From positions 1 through 33,112 of the forward strand of contig NZ_JALJQZ010000041.1 in the NCBI RefSeq assembly GCF_022968395.1: 33,112 nt of DNA, in the 5' to 3' direction. Origin of the DNA: Affinirhizobium lemnae. GTDB lineage: Bacteria; Pseudomonadota; Alphaproteobacteria; Rhizobiales; Rhizobiaceae. The notes below the pieces were generated by a model. That model was not told the DNA's origin. It worked only from the letters and a program-made list of their open reading frames with translations, and did no database searches. Numbering within the stretch: the first letter of the stretch is position 1; the number at the start of each line of letters is the position of its first letter. This document shows, piece after piece, positions 1 through 8,503 of the stretch. A program made the translations under genes and the position numbers.

Positions 1-900
1 CGGTCCGAGCGAGGTGTTGAGCTTGCGCTTCGCTCTGTGTTTGCCCATCCGGATGTGCGCTCGCTTGCCGTTGTGCTGTCGGGTACAGGGCGTGAGGGGC
101 GGGATGACTACGATCCTCTGCTGCCGCTTCGGACGTCAGGAACGGATCGTCCGTTGTTCTGCGTCCATCCTGCTGGCGGATCCGCATCGGTCTTCATGAC
201 GCTGGCGCAGCTGTTGCCCGATGAGATCCCGGTCTACGGACTACAAGCGAAGTCCCTGTCGCCCGGCCAGGTCGGTCACTCCTCAGTCAAGGAGATGGCG
301 GAGTGCTATGTTGGCTCCATGCGTAAGATCCAGCCCGAGGGCCCATACCGCTTGCTTGGCTGGTCCTTTGGCGGTTTGATCGTCCAGGAAATGGCAGCGC
401 AGCTTGAGGCGGCCGGCTCTGTTGTCGAAACGGCAATTCTGCTTGACGCAGGCCTGAGTGGCGACGAGTTTGAGAATGCGGAGGATCTCGACGAAACACA
501 GTTCCTGCGCCGTCAGGCCGAAGCCTTTGACCTCAACCTCGACGGTGTAGCTGATGAGAACCACAAGCAAGCAATTCTCGAGCAAGCGATGCGAACCGGA
601 CTGTTACCCCCAACGTCGACACTCTCTGATCTCGAACCTGTCCTTCGCGCTATGCAGGCCGCTCCACGATTGATGTCCGACTGGCCGGGGTGCAAGCAGC
701 TGAGCGGCCCTATCATCTATGTGCGTGCCAGCGACAACAAACGGATGGATCTGCCGGAGCGGCTGACGCAAGTGACCTCTGGCACATTCGAGATCGTTGA
801 TGTCTGTGCCGCACACAAGGACATGTGCAATGCGCAGGAGAGCAACAAGATAGCAGCGATCGCAGCTGCCATCCTATGCCCTGACCATACACAATCATGA
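1..900 (+). CDS. C-terminal end of NRPS/PKS: carrier-protein tail plus type I thioesterase (5' partial)
   Basis: The reading frame is open from the first base, so the gene begins outside the window. The first ~25 codons resemble the last helices of a carrier protein (VELALRSVFAHPDVRSLA). A thioesterase domain of ~250 residues follows and would release the finished chain by hydrolysis or cyclisation. A full alpha/beta-hydrolase triad is visible: Ser in GWSFGG (codon 364-366), Asp in ILLDAG (445-447) and His in AAHKDM (814-816). The oxyanion region FCVHPAGG is also present. A GTG at 37 could be read as a start, but the in-frame carrier-like sequence upstream argues against a free-standing thioesterase. 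The product cannot be deduced. A DUF697-type gene follows after 28 bases on the same strand and may be co-transcribed. Confidence 0.85.
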   Translation, partial: RSERGVELALRSVFAHPDVRSLAVVLSGTGREGRDDYDPLLPLRTSGTDRPLFCVHPAGGSASVFMTLAQLLPDEIPVYGLQAKSLSPGQVGHSSVKEMAECYVGSMRKIQPEGPYRLLGWSFGGLIVQEMAAQLEAAGSVVETAILLDAGLSGDEFENAEDLDETQFLRRQAEAFDLNLDGVADENHKQAILEQAMRTGLLPPTSTLSDLEPVLRAMQAAPRLMSDWPGCKQLSGPIIYVRASDNKRMDLPERLTQVTSGTFEIVDVCAAHKDMCNAQESNKIAAIAAAILCPDHTQS

Positions 901-928
901 CCCACAACCAGAGCAGAAGGAACATGAC

Positions 929-1465
929 ATGGCTACGCATGCAGAGACCGATGAACCAGGCATCGAGACACCGGAACCGGTGGCGGTCAGCAAGTCACTT
1001 CTTGCCAACGCCATCATCAAGGATCACATGATGGCGTGCATGGCCATCAGCGTGGTTCCTGTTCCCTTACTGGATGTCGCCGGCATGGCCGGTGTTCAGA
1101 TCAGGATGATCAAGAAATTATCCGATCTCTACGATAAGTCATTCTCGGAAAAGACCGCACGCAACATCGTATCGGGGCTCGCCGGCGGCGTCATAGGGGT
1201 TGGAACAGGGGCAATCGCAGCAGTCAGCCTGAGCAAGCTCATCCCGGGTGTGGGGACGCTTTTGGGGATCGCGACCATGCCGGTCGTTGCGGCCGGAACC
1301 ACTTACGCCATCGGCCAGGTCTTTCTGAAGCACTATGAAACCGACGGAGATATGTATGATCTCAGCGTGGAAGCGGCACGGGACTACTACAAGAGCCAGC
1401 TTGCACGCGGCAAGGATCTTGCCGGAAAAGTCAAGCGGACCAGGCAGGAACCTGTCGCCGAATAG
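929..1465 (+). CDS. DUF697 (YcjF-like) family membrane protein
   Basis: This 178-residue protein begins at ATG 929 behind a Shine-Dalgarno-like AGAAGGA. It has a polar N-terminus (1-25), an amphipathic/hydrophobic stretch at about 35-57 (ISVVPVPLLDVAGMAG), and a long glycine- and alanine-rich hydrophobic region at about 79-134 likely to form one or two membrane segments. The tail is charged and basic. The pattern VPxPLxDxxGxxGxQ followed by a Gly-rich hydrophobic region is typical of the DUF697 domain, whose biochemical role is unknown. Its position just after the thioesterase suggests co-transcription, but a role in export of, or resistance to, the peptide product would be a guess. The gene appears intact. 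Confidence 0.7.
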   Translation: MATHAETDEPGIETPEPVAVSKSLLANAIIKDHMMACMAISVVPVPLLDVAGMAGVQIRMIKKLSDLYDKSFSEKTARNIVSGLAGGVIGVGTGAIAAVSLSKLIPGVGTLLGIATMPVVAAGTTYAIGQVFLKHYETDGDMYDLSVEAARDYYKSQLARGKDLAGKVKRTRQEPVAE

Positions 1466-1511
1466 CATTTGCGCCTGTCATCCCGCTAACAGTTTGCCGC
1501 ATTGATTGTCA

Positions 1512-1547
1512 ATCGGCGTGCAAACTTGGCTCTGACTCACTTTTGAT
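1512..1547 (+). repeat. Extra ISL3-type left end, solitary
   Basis: This stretch matches the inner left inverted repeat of the downstream ISL3 element (1644-1680) at all but 3 of 36 positions and in the same orientation. It lies 132 bases upstream with no transposase between. An 11-base string TGTCAATCGGC occurs at 1507-1517 and again at 1615-1625. It is probably the leftover end of an older related element, or of a one-ended event. The rest of 1466-1620 shows no gene or RNA that I can recognise. Confidence 0.7.
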
Positions 1548-1643
1548 TGGTCTGGAGAACAGGCCTGCGATGTCCCCGCCGGGACGGTGGTTGGGGTGAC
1601 CTCGTTGTTTCGGCTGTCAATCGGCTCGGAATGTTGACCCCTT

Positions 1644-1680
1644 ATCGGCGTCCAATATTGGCTCTGACTCACTTTTGATG
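1644..1680 (+). repeat. Left terminal inverted repeat of ISL3 element (inner block)
   Basis: It begins ATCGGCGTCCAAT and runs through GGCTCTGAC. It is complementary to 3294-3330 at 33 of 37 positions. Confidence 0.85.
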
Positions 1681-1727
1681 AATTCTTGGCGTCGGCTGGC
1701 GTTGGTTTTGCAAAAGGAATCAGCGCC

Positions 1728-3284
1728 ATGGTTCATTCGCTTCGCCCCTCCGCACTCGTGCCTCGAGGCTTTGTCATCGATGAGACAGCTTCTGCTGGCG
1801 ACGCGATCATACTCACTGTCCGATCGACGGATATATCCAGCCGTTGTCCAAGCTGTGGAACAAGATCGGAGCGGATACACAGTCGTTATCATCGACGCCT
1901 GACGGATCTGCCCATCGCGGGAAAGTCCGTGCAATTGGTTATTACCGCCCGCCGGTTTTATTGCGATGCAGTGCTGTGTGGCCGAAGGATTTTTACCGAG
2001 CGCTTCGAGACAGATGTCCTGGCACCGTGGGCGCGGCGTACCGCGCGACTTGATCATATCGTCCATCATCTCGGGCTTGCGTTGGGTGGGCGACCGGCGG
2101 CGACTATCGCCCGCAGACTGATGGTGCCGGTCAGCAACGACACCTTGCTGCGTGTCGTCCGACGGCGCGGAACCCCGCGTTTCGTTCCGCCGACGGTGAT
2201 CGGCATCGACGACTGGGCGTGGCGGCGCAACCAGCGCTATGGGACGATCATCTGCGATCTCGAACGGCGCAAAACCATTGCACTTCTGCCGGACCGAGAG
2301 CCGGCAACCGCTCAGGCCTGGCTTTCGGATCAGCAACAGATCAGTGTTGTCGCCCGCGACCGCGGTGGCGCCTACGCCATTGCCGCAGCCAAGGCACTGC
2401 CTGAGGCAGCCCAAGTGGCCGATCGATGGCATTTGATGGAGAACGCCAGTCGGGCATTCCTCGATGCTGTCCGCAAATCCATGCGGCAGATCAGAACAGC
2501 GATCGGGTCAGCAACGATCAATCCGGACCTGCTGACGGCCGCCGAGCGGATCCAATATCAGGGATATCTTCATCGAGAAGACACAAACGCCGTCATTTTG
2601 GACTTGGCCAAGTCCGGTCTTGCAATCAAAGAAATCGTTCGTCGCACCGGGCACAGTCGTGGCCTCGTCAGGCGGGTGCTACGCGGTCAGCGATCCGACG
2701 TGTTCCGCGTGCGGACGAACTCGCTTGAAGTTTATCTCCCATGGCTCGATGCTCAATGGAGTGCCGGTCACCGCAATGGCACACAGTTGTGGCGCGAGCT
2801 GACGAGCCAGGGATTCCATGGCTGCCTGCGCGTCGTAACCGAATGGGCGACCCGTCGACGAAAGGCGGAAAAGATGGATTGCGAGGCGTTGAGCCGTACG
2901 CCGTCGGCACGGGCTGTCGCACGCCTCATGACCATCGGTCGCGACGATCTCTCCAAGTCTCAGACCGTTACGGTTGCCGCGATTGAAGGCGGCGTGCCGC
3001 AACTCGTCGAAGCGTGGGAAGTGGTCGCCGCTTTCCAAGCCATGATCCGCAAGAAATCTCTCGCCGATCTCGAACCATGGCTGGAACGCGCCCAATCAAG
3101 CCTAGTTGCGGCCTTCGCCAATGGTGTCGCCAAAGACCGGGCAGCCGTGAGTGCCGCGATCAGTTTGCCTTGGTCGAATGGACAGACAGAGGGGCAGATT
3201 ACCAAGCTCAAGCTTGTAAAACGCCAGATGTACGGCCGAGGGAAAATCGACCTCCTTCGGGCCCGTGTCATTGGCGCTGGATAG
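1728..3284 (+). CDS. ISL3-family transposase
   Basis: The protein has 518 residues from ATG 1728, which has AAGGA about 10 bases upstream; a TTG at 1686 in the same frame is less likely. The N-terminus has the zinc-finger pattern typical of the family (RCPSCGTRSERIHSRY with further Cys in FYCDAVLCGRRIF). The catalytic core follows: VIGIDDWAWRR (first Asp), VARDRGGAYA with VADRWHLMEN (second Asp region) and, near the C-terminus, SNGQTEGQITKLKLVKRQM (Glu). A helix-turn-helix-like insertion lies in the middle (GLAIKEIVRRTGHSRGLVRR). The length is somewhat above a standard ISL3 transposase, as in the long subgroup carrying this insertion. It looks intact and possibly active. Confidence 0.9.
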   Translation: MVHSLRPSALVPRGFVIDETASAGDAIILTVRSTDISSRCPSCGTRSERIHSRYHRRLTDLPIAGKSVQLVITARRFYCDAVLCGRRIFTERFETDVLAPWARRTARLDHIVHHLGLALGGRPAATIARRLMVPVSNDTLLRVVRRRGTPRFVPPTVIGIDDWAWRRNQRYGTIICDLERRKTIALLPDREPATAQAWLSDQQQISVVARDRGGAYAIAAAKALPEAAQVADRWHLMENASRAFLDAVRKSMRQIRTAIGSATINPDLLTAAERIQYQGYLHREDTNAVILDLAKSGLAIKEIVRRTGHSRGLVRRVLRGQRSDVFRVRTNSLEVYLPWLDAQWSAGHRNGTQLWRELTSQGFHGCLRVVTEWATRRRKAEKMDCEALSRTPSARAVARLMTIGRDDLSKSQTVTVAAIEGGVPQLVEAWEVVAAFQAMIRKKSLADLEPWLERAQSSLVAAFANGVAKDRAAVSAAISLPWSNGQTEGQITKLKLVKRQMYGRGKIDLLRARVIGAG

Positions 3285-3293
3285 ACCTCTGAC

Positions 3294-3330
3294 CACCAAA
3301 ACTGCGTCAGAGCCAAAATTGGACGCCGAT
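3294..3330 (-). repeat. Right terminal inverted repeat of ISL3 element (inner block)
   Basis: Read on the minus strand it begins ATCGGCGTCCAAT, pairing with 1644-1680. An outer repeat block sits at 3343-3363. Confidence 0.85.
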
Positions 3331-3813
3331 CACCCCGCCAGAGGGGTCAATATTCCACGCCGAAACACATGCGGTCGCGGATATGAAAAGGGCTTGACTA
3401 CCTCCCGCAATTAAAGGGCCAAAACACATTAGCGACTCGATGGTACGCCTGATGCCTTCGTATTTGCCGATTTGCCCGTTGTGCATGAAAAGATATCGCC
3501 CAAAGGTGAATGGATGGCAGTTTGCCCGCGACACCTCGCCGGATGTTGCAGAACGCACGTGTGCCATGAACATCCCGGCCTGTATTTGGTGACAGAGCGT
3601 GGCAAGGTTGGCGTCTGACCAAGCTGGGTAAGTATCACGAAACACGCCAGGCTCGCCGCGCTTGCCGTACCAACCCAGACCGCAGCCATCACCGTTTACG
3701 ACCGTCTTGGCTTCTCGGGCGGCCATAGACTGACTAACAAGCGATGCTTCTGGCTCGATTAACAGACTGTCAAGCCAGACTGGCTGGCCAATATAGGCGA
3801 AGAGGCGACACAT
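3307..3813 (-). pseudogene. Class II glutamine amidotransferase, C-terminal half missing
   Basis: The frame begins MCRLFAYIG, with the Cys at position 2 that becomes the N-terminal nucleophile in Ntn-type class II glutamine amidotransferases (YafJ/EgtC-like). Family motifs follow: GDGCGLGWYG, AHVRSATSG, NCHPFTFGRYLFMHNGQIG. The match ends at about residue 129 (near 3427). After that the frame reads through unrelated sequence into the ISL3 right end, giving a 168-residue open frame where the family is about 250-280. The start codon lies one base after the racemase stop (TGA-A-ATG), so the two genes were translationally coupled. About 60 bases between the end of homology and the IS are unexplained, so the loss may be a deletion near the IS and not a simple insertion. 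Confidence 0.8.
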
Positions 3814-3814
3814 T

Positions 3815-4468
3815 TCAGGCGCTTCCCGTCATGCTACCGCTCGCAAGTGCGAAGCGAACTCCCGCTCGAGCATGGATAGCGGTAGAATCGTAGCCCGGCA
3901 CGCAAAACATATTCGGCTGGACGAGGAGTGAAAGCTCCGTGCAACCAAGAATAACTGAATCGACGCCGCGCGCCTGCGCGCGCTCGCAAATATCGAGAAG
4001 GCGCCGACGTGAGTCCGGTCGTACTTCGCCCCGGCAAAGCTCCTCGAAAATAATGTCGTGCACATCCGTGCGGGCGGCGGCGTCTGGCACGATTACGTCT
4101 ATGCCGTGGCTCTTCATACGATCGGCATAGAAACCATGTTCCATTGTATAGCGCGTCGCAAGAACTAGCGGTTTACGCCTGCTATCAGCTTTTAGAGCTG
4201 CCGCAGTCTCATCGATCATATCTATGAGCGGTACGCCCGACATTTGCGCGACCGTGTTGGCAACCATGTGCATTGTGTTGGTGCAAATAAGCAAGCATTT
4301 GGCACCCGCTGAAGCAAGACGGACGCCCGTCGCGCCAAGTAAAATTCCAGCTTCGTCCCAGCGATCCGCCTTTTGAAGGGCAACGATGTTAGAAAAGTCG
4401 AGCGAATGCAAAATGAGATCTGCAGACGCGAGGCCACCGCGATGGTCGCGCACTCCTTCATTTATCAT
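3815..4468 (-). pseudogene. Asp/Glu racemase family, 3' part (interrupted by IS256)
   Basis: This is most of an aspartate/glutamate (amino-acid) racemase of the YgeA-like type, a cofactor-independent enzyme using two cysteines. Both are present, in LICTNTMH and ILGCTELS. The missing N-terminus lies at 8436-8503 beyond the IS256/IS21 insertion. Removing the insertion and one copy of the 8-bp duplication gives 714 bases, exactly 238 codons including stop. The open frame here could start at an ATG inside the IS end (4513), which would make a protein lacking the first ~22 residues, including the conserved GLIGGMSWEST; activity is unlikely. It is followed after one base by the amidotransferase gene. 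Confidence 0.88.
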
Positions 4469-4533
4469 GATCGTGTCCCAGGGTGTGGTGTAGCTTAGAC
4501 GACCACGGCTCATCCCAGAGGGGCGGATGAGTG

Positions 4534-4865
4534 TCAGCTTGCTGCTGGCAGGCTGATGAGCGGATCATCGCTCATTGTGGCGATGGTTTCCAGCGTCATG
4601 TAGCGGGACCGTTGGACGGCCCATTCATCGTTCTGTTCGAGCAGCAGGGCGCCGACCAGACGCACGATGGCGTCGTCGTTGGGGAAGATGCCGACGACCT
4701 CTGTCCGCCGTTTGATCTCGCCGTTCAATCGCTCGATCGGGTTGGTCGAGTGCAGTTTGGCCCAATGCTGCTTGGGAAAGGTCATGTAGGCGAGTACGTC
4801 TTGCTCGGCGCTGTCCATGAGACTGGCGAGTTTCGGGACCTTTGGCCTGATCTGGTCCGCGACAT
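4534..4865 (-). pseudogene. IS256-family transposase, C-terminal part
   Basis: It encodes the last ~110 residues of the transposase, nearly identical to copy 2. It includes the region with the third catalytic acid, NPIERLNGEIKRRTEVVG. It is separated from its N-terminal part (7468-8339) by the IS21 element. Joining the pieces after removing IS21 and one 7-bp duplication gives 1,197 bases, 398 residues plus stop, six residues shorter than copy 2. Confidence 0.92.
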
Positions 4866-4975
4866 TGCAAATTCCGAGGCAATCCGCCCCCTGATTCCGA
4901 AATGATGTCGCCCCCCAGTTCCGAGAATTAGTCGCCCCCTTGTTCCGAGATGATGCCGCCCCCTTCTGGAAGGGA
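4866..4975 (+). repeat. Left-end multiple terminal repeats of IS21
   Basis: About four units with the pattern cGCCCCCtnnTTCCGAgatgATg follow each other at ~24-base spacing. IS21 elements carry such multiple sites for binding of the transposase. Three related units in the opposite orientation lie at the right end. Confidence 0.85.
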
Positions 4976-5039
4976 TGTGGCGTGGGGGTTCTGCCGGTGT
5001 GAAGTTCCTTTCCGTCGATAGTGACGAGGAAGGAACGGG

Positions 5040-6590
5040 ATGCCTGCGGAGAGACTGGAGATGCGGCGTGTCCGCGAGATACTGAGATATCGGGCCGAGC
5101 AAGGACTGGGCCACAAATCGATCGCAGTGCGGGTCGGGGCCGCGCCGTCTACGGTGCGCGAGACGTTGCGCCGTGCGGCGGCGGCCGGGCTTTCGTGGCC
5201 TCTGGATGAGGACGTCAGCGACGCCGTTCTGGAAGCGGCGCTCTACAAAGCGGCCGGGACGAAGACGGGACATCGGCGGGCTCCCGAGCCTGATTGGGCC
5301 GAGATCCATCGCGAACTCAAACGCAAGCACGTGACGCTGCAAATTCTCTGGGACGAATATATCAGCCGTCATCCGGACGGCTATCGCTACAGCCGCTATT
5401 GCGATCTTTACCGTGGCTGGGCGCTGAAGCTGCCGGTGACGATGCGCCAGGAGCATGCGGCCGGCGACAAGCTGTTCGTCGATTATGCCGGCGACACGGT
5501 CACGGTCGTCGTCGATCGGCTGTCGGGCAAGACGCGGCAGGCGCATCTGTTCGTGGCGGTTCTGGGCGCGTCCAGCCTGTCGTTCGCTGTGGCGCGCTGG
5601 ACAGAGACGCTTGCCGACTGGGTGGAATGCCATGTTCAGGCGCTGGAGTTCTTCGGCGGTTCGCCGGCGCTTCTGGTCCCTGACAATGCCAAGGTGGCGA
5701 TCATCAAGGTGTGCCACTTCGATCCCCAGGTCAACAGAACCTATTGCGCCATGGCTGCGCATTATGGGAGCGCCGTGCTTCCGACACGACCGCGACGGCC
5801 GCGTGACAAGGCGAAAGTGGAGGCGGCGGTTCGTATCGTCGAGCGCTGGCTGCTGGGCCGGCTGCGCCATCGGGTCTTCTACAGCCTGGCCGAGGTGAAT
5901 GCGGCGATCATGGAATTGCTCCGTGAGCTTAACGACAAGCGTGTTCTTCGCCGCGTCGGCGTCACGCGCCGCCAACTGTTCGAGGACATCGACCGCCCGG
6001 CTTTGCGGCCCTTGCCTGTCGAGCGCTATGTCTACGCGGAATGGCGTATCCGGCGCGCCGGGTTGGATTACCACGTCGAGATCGACCGGCATTACTACTC
6101 CGTTCCCTATCGCTTCGCCCGCGAGCAGGTCGAGGCGCGCATCACCGCCAATACGATCGAGATGTTCCACAAGGGCGAGCGGATTGCCGCGCACCGCCGC
6201 TCAAGCGGCAATGGCAAGCACACGACCATCCCCGATCATATGCCATCGGCGCATCGTCGGTTCGCCGACTGGACGATTGAACGCATTCGTCGCGAAGCCT
6301 CGGCAATAGGATCGGATGTCGAACTGTTGTGCGAGCGCATCCTCGCCGACAGGCCGCATCCCGAGCAGGGCTTTCGCGCCTGCCTCGGAATTATCCGCCT
6401 CAACAAGAGCTTCGGCCGGGATCGGGTCAATGCGGCTTGCGGCCGCGCGCTGGAGATCGGGGCCCGGACCTATGGCTCGGTGCGTTCCATCCTCGACAAT
6501 CACCTCGACCGGACAGCGGACACGAAAGGAGCCGCCTCGCACGAACCGATCCACCACGAGAACATCCGCGGACCCCGCTATTATCACTAA
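5040..6590 (+). CDS. istA: IS21-family transposase IstA
   Basis: This DDE transposase has 516 residues, a typical family length, from ATG 5040 behind AGGAAGGA. An N-terminal helix-turn-helix is seen at about 10-45 (RYRAEQGLGHKSIAVRVG). The integrase core follows, with LFVDYAGDTVTV (first Asp), LVPDNAKVAIIK (second Asp) and RDKAKVEAAVRIVERW (Glu). A C-terminal DNA-binding segment containing DYHVEIDRHYYSVPYRF is a well-known IstA signature. It works with IstB, encoded 12 bases downstream. The gene is intact. Confidence 0.95.
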   Translation: MPAERLEMRRVREILRYRAEQGLGHKSIAVRVGAAPSTVRETLRRAAAAGLSWPLDEDVSDAVLEAALYKAAGTKTGHRRAPEPDWAEIHRELKRKHVTLQILWDEYISRHPDGYRYSRYCDLYRGWALKLPVTMRQEHAAGDKLFVDYAGDTVTVVVDRLSGKTRQAHLFVAVLGASSLSFAVARWTETLADWVECHVQALEFFGGSPALLVPDNAKVAIIKVCHFDPQVNRTYCAMAAHYGSAVLPTRPRRPRDKAKVEAAVRIVERWLLGRLRHRVFYSLAEVNAAIMELLRELNDKRVLRRVGVTRRQLFEDIDRPALRPLPVERYVYAEWRIRRAGLDYHVEIDRHYYSVPYRFAREQVEARITANTIEMFHKGERIAAHRRSSGNGKHTTIPDHMPSAHRRFADWTIERIRREASAIGSDVELLCERILADRPHPEQGFRACLGIIRLNKSFGRDRVNAACGRALEIGARTYGSVRSILDNHLDRTADTKGAASHEPIHHENIRGPRYYH

Positions 6591-6602
6591 GGAGAACGAA
6601 CA

Positions 6603-7340
6603 ATGCTTGCTCATCCAACACTCGACAAACTCAATTCCATGGGCCTGGCCGGCATGGCCAAGGCCTTCGGCGAACTCGTCGCCAACGGTGAGGCCGAACA
6701 TCTCTCCCATGCCGAATGGCTGGGACTGCTGCTTGAACGGGAATGGAGCTCCCGTTATGACCGCAAGCTTGCGGCGCGTCTCAGGTTCGCCAAGCTTCGT
6801 CATCAGGCCACACCGGAAGATGTCGACTATCGGAGCGAACGCGGCCTCGATCGCGCGCTCTTCATGAAGCTTATGGGCGGCGACTGGATCGGCGCTCACG
6901 ACAATGTCGCCATCTGCGGCCCCTCGGGCGTCGGAAAGAGCTGGCTGGCCTGCGCCCTTGGCCACAAGGCTTGCCGTGACGATCGGTCCGTTCTCTATCA
7001 GCGTGTCCCGCGGCTGTTCGCCCAGCTCGCGCTCGCGCGCGGCGACGGCAGATACGCACGCCTGCAGCGCACCCTGGGCCATGTTCAGCTCCTGATCCTC
7101 GACGATTGGGGTCTCGAACCGCTCAACGAACAAGCGCGGCACGATCTGCTCGAAATCCTCGAGGACCGCTACGGCCGTCGATCGACGATCGTCACCAGCC
7201 AGCTTCCCGTCTCCGCCTGGCACGGCGTCATCGGCGACCCCACCTATGCCGACGCCATCCTGGATCGTCTCATCCACAACGCCCACCGCATCGACCTCAG
7301 CGGAGAAAGCCTACGCCGAAATCTGCCGCGAAAAGCTTGA
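6603..7340 (+). CDS. istB: IS21 helper ATPase IstB
   Basis: This is a 245-residue AAA+ ATPase related to DnaC that selects targets and activates IstA. The Walker A motif GPSGVGKS is at residues 106-113 and the Walker B motif LLILDDWG is about 55 residues later. An arginine-rich sensor region and the family ending SGESLRRN are present. The start ATG at 6603 has AAGGAGAACGA just upstream. The length and motifs indicate an intact gene. Confidence 0.95.
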   Translation: MLAHPTLDKLNSMGLAGMAKAFGELVANGEAEHLSHAEWLGLLLEREWSSRYDRKLAARLRFAKLRHQATPEDVDYRSERGLDRALFMKLMGGDWIGAHDNVAICGPSGVGKSWLACALGHKACRDDRSVLYQRVPRLFAQLALARGDGRYARLQRTLGHVQLLILDDWGLEPLNEQARHDLLEILEDRYGRRSTIVTSQLPVSAWHGVIGDPTYADAILDRLIHNAHRIDLSGESLRRNLPRKA

Positions 7341-7380
7341 CACGACACTCGAACAAACTGACAACAAATCCTGCCTGCAG

Positions 7381-7467
7381 ACCCCATCGAAACAGGGGGC
7401 GAGATCATCCCGGAATCCGGGGGCGCAATCATCTCGGAACAATGGGGCGGCTTCATCGGAATCGGCA
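7381..7467 (-). repeat. Right-end multiple terminal repeats of IS21
   Basis: Three units in inverted orientation to those at 4866-4975 (pattern GGGGGCGnnATCATcnCGGAA on the plus strand) end at the junction with the 7-bp duplication. Confidence 0.85.
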
Positions 7468-8339
7468 GCGACATTGCGCCACTGGGTACTTGCCGCCTCC
7501 GGCGTGTCCTGGGCAAAGGCCGTGGCGATGAATGCGGAGACAACCCGGCGTCCGCTCTTGCCCGCATGGGCCAGCGCATTGCGCATGAAATGGACTCTGC
7601 AGCGCTGCCAGGTGGCGGACAGAACCTTGGAAACAGCCGCCTTGATGCCCTCATGCGCATCGGAGACGACGAGCTTGACGCCGCGCAGCCCCCGCCTGGT
7701 CAGCTTTCGAAGAAACTCAGTCCAGATCGCCTCGGCCTCGGATGTGCCGACCTCCATGCCGAGCACCTCCCGGCGTCCGTCAGTGTTGACGCCCACCGCG
7801 ATGATGACCGCGACAGAGACGATACGGCCGCCGCGCCGGACCTTCAAATACGTGGCGTCGATCCACAGGTAGGGCCATTCACCTTCGATGGGCCGGTCGA
7901 GGAAGGCCTTCACCTTCTCGTCGATCTCTTCGCAGAGCCGGGACACCTGGCTCTTGGAGATGCCAGACATGCCCATCGCCTTGACGAGATCGTCAACCGA
8001 GCGGGTCGAGACGCCCTGGATATAGGCCTCTTGGATCACCGCCGTCAGGGCCTTCTCTGCCATGCGGCGTGGTTCAAGAAAGCTCGGGAAATAGCTGCCT
8101 GTGCGAAGCTTCGGAATGCGCAGCTCGACGGTGCCCGCTCGTGTCTCCCAGTCCCGGTCGCGATACCCGTTTCGCTGGGCCAGTCGAAAGCCATTCTTCT
8201 CTCCGTAGCCCGCACCTGTCTTCGTGCCGACCTCCAGCGCCATCAACTTCTCGGCGGCAAAGCCGATCATCTCGCGCAACAAATCGGCGTCGGCGCTCTT
8301 CTCAACGAGTGAGCGCAGGATCATCATGTCTTCGGTCAT
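7468..8339 (-). pseudogene. IS256-family transposase, N-terminal part
   Basis: The first ~290 residues of the transposase run from ATG 8339 to the IS21 junction, where the frame then reads into IS21 sequence. Two catalytic aspartate regions are present: YLWIDATYLKVRRGG and LVVSDAHEGIKAAV. The third acid is in the separated fragment at 4534-4865. Compared with copy 2 it lacks a six-residue tandem duplication after RMAEKALTA, so this version is the ancestral form. The product would be inactive. Confidence 0.93.
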
Positions 8340-8435
8340 CGGTGGTGTCCCTCAGGTTGGTCATAAGCAACCCGACCCTACCGGAAATCACCGATGGCTA
8401 TGAAATCCAGCTACACCACTCCATGGGACACGATC

Positions 8436-8503
8436 TTTATCATACGATAATAGGTGGCAGTCGACTCCCAACTCATGCCGCCGATAAGCCCTATCCGCTC
8501 CAT
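8436..8503 (-). pseudogene. Asp/Glu racemase family, 5' end
   Basis: ATG 8503 opens MERIGLIGGMSWESTATYYR, the typical N-terminus of the YgeA-like racemase family. The frame stops being racemase at the IS256 junction. It continues exactly in frame with the fragment at 3815-4468 once the IS and one TTTATCAT copy are removed, giving ...RMINEGVRDHRGG. This short piece is the missing half of the broken gene and shows that its promoter lay in the gap shared with the Lrp-type regulator. Confidence 0.9.

Larger units (their letters stand above)
1621..3363 (+). mobile_element. ISL3-family insertion sequence
   Basis: The element carries one transposase gene between two-block inverted repeats. The inner block 1644-1680 pairs with 3294-3330 (33 of 37 positions). 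An outer block 1621-1641 pairs with 3343-3363 (18 of 21). The blocks are separated by 2 bases on the left and 12 on the right, so the right end carries an extra ~10 bases. I could not find a matching target duplication outside either block, so the true boundary is uncertain; the minimal element is 1644-3330. ISL3 elements usually make 8-bp duplications. Its right side faces the truncated amidotransferase gene. Confidence 0.8.
4866..7467 (+). mobile_element. IS21-family insertion sequence (istA-istB)
   Basis: The ends begin with TG on each strand (TGCAAATTCCGA on the left, TGCCGATTCCGATG on the right read outward-in). The flanks carry a perfect 7-bp duplication GCGACAT at 4859-4865 and 7468-7474. 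Both ends hold several copies of a ~24-base repeat, a hallmark of the family. It is 2,602 bases long and carries both expected genes intact. It inserted into the IS256 transposase gene and is therefore younger than that IS256 insertion. Confidence 0.95.
4469..8435 (-). mobile_element. IS256-family element, copy 1, interrupted by IS21
   Basis: The ends are inverted repeats beginning GATCGTGTCCC and continuing to GGTGTAGCT on both sides. The element is flanked by a perfect 8-bp target duplication TTTATCAT at 4461-4468 and 8436-8443, as expected for IS256. The total is 3,967 bases; subtracting the IS21 insertion (2,602) and its 7-bp duplication leaves 1,358. Copy 2 at 11314-12689 is 1,376 bases, and the 18-base difference is exactly the tandem duplication in copy 2. 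The transposase gene is on the minus strand. The element disrupts the racemase gene. Confidence 0.93.

Noticed and set aside
4866..4975. Regular ~24-base repeats resembling a tiny CRISPR array.
   Set aside because: The units are adjacent without spacers and match the multiple terminal repeats of IS21, with inverted partners at the other end.
4782..6194. A 470-codon open frame on the minus strand.
   Set aside because: It is antisense to intact istA, is Arg/His-rich low-complexity sequence, and extends through IS21 terminal repeats. It is a shadow of GC-rich coding.
6201..7286. A 361-codon open frame on the minus strand.
   Set aside because: It is antisense to istB and the end of istA, both of which carry all expected motifs.
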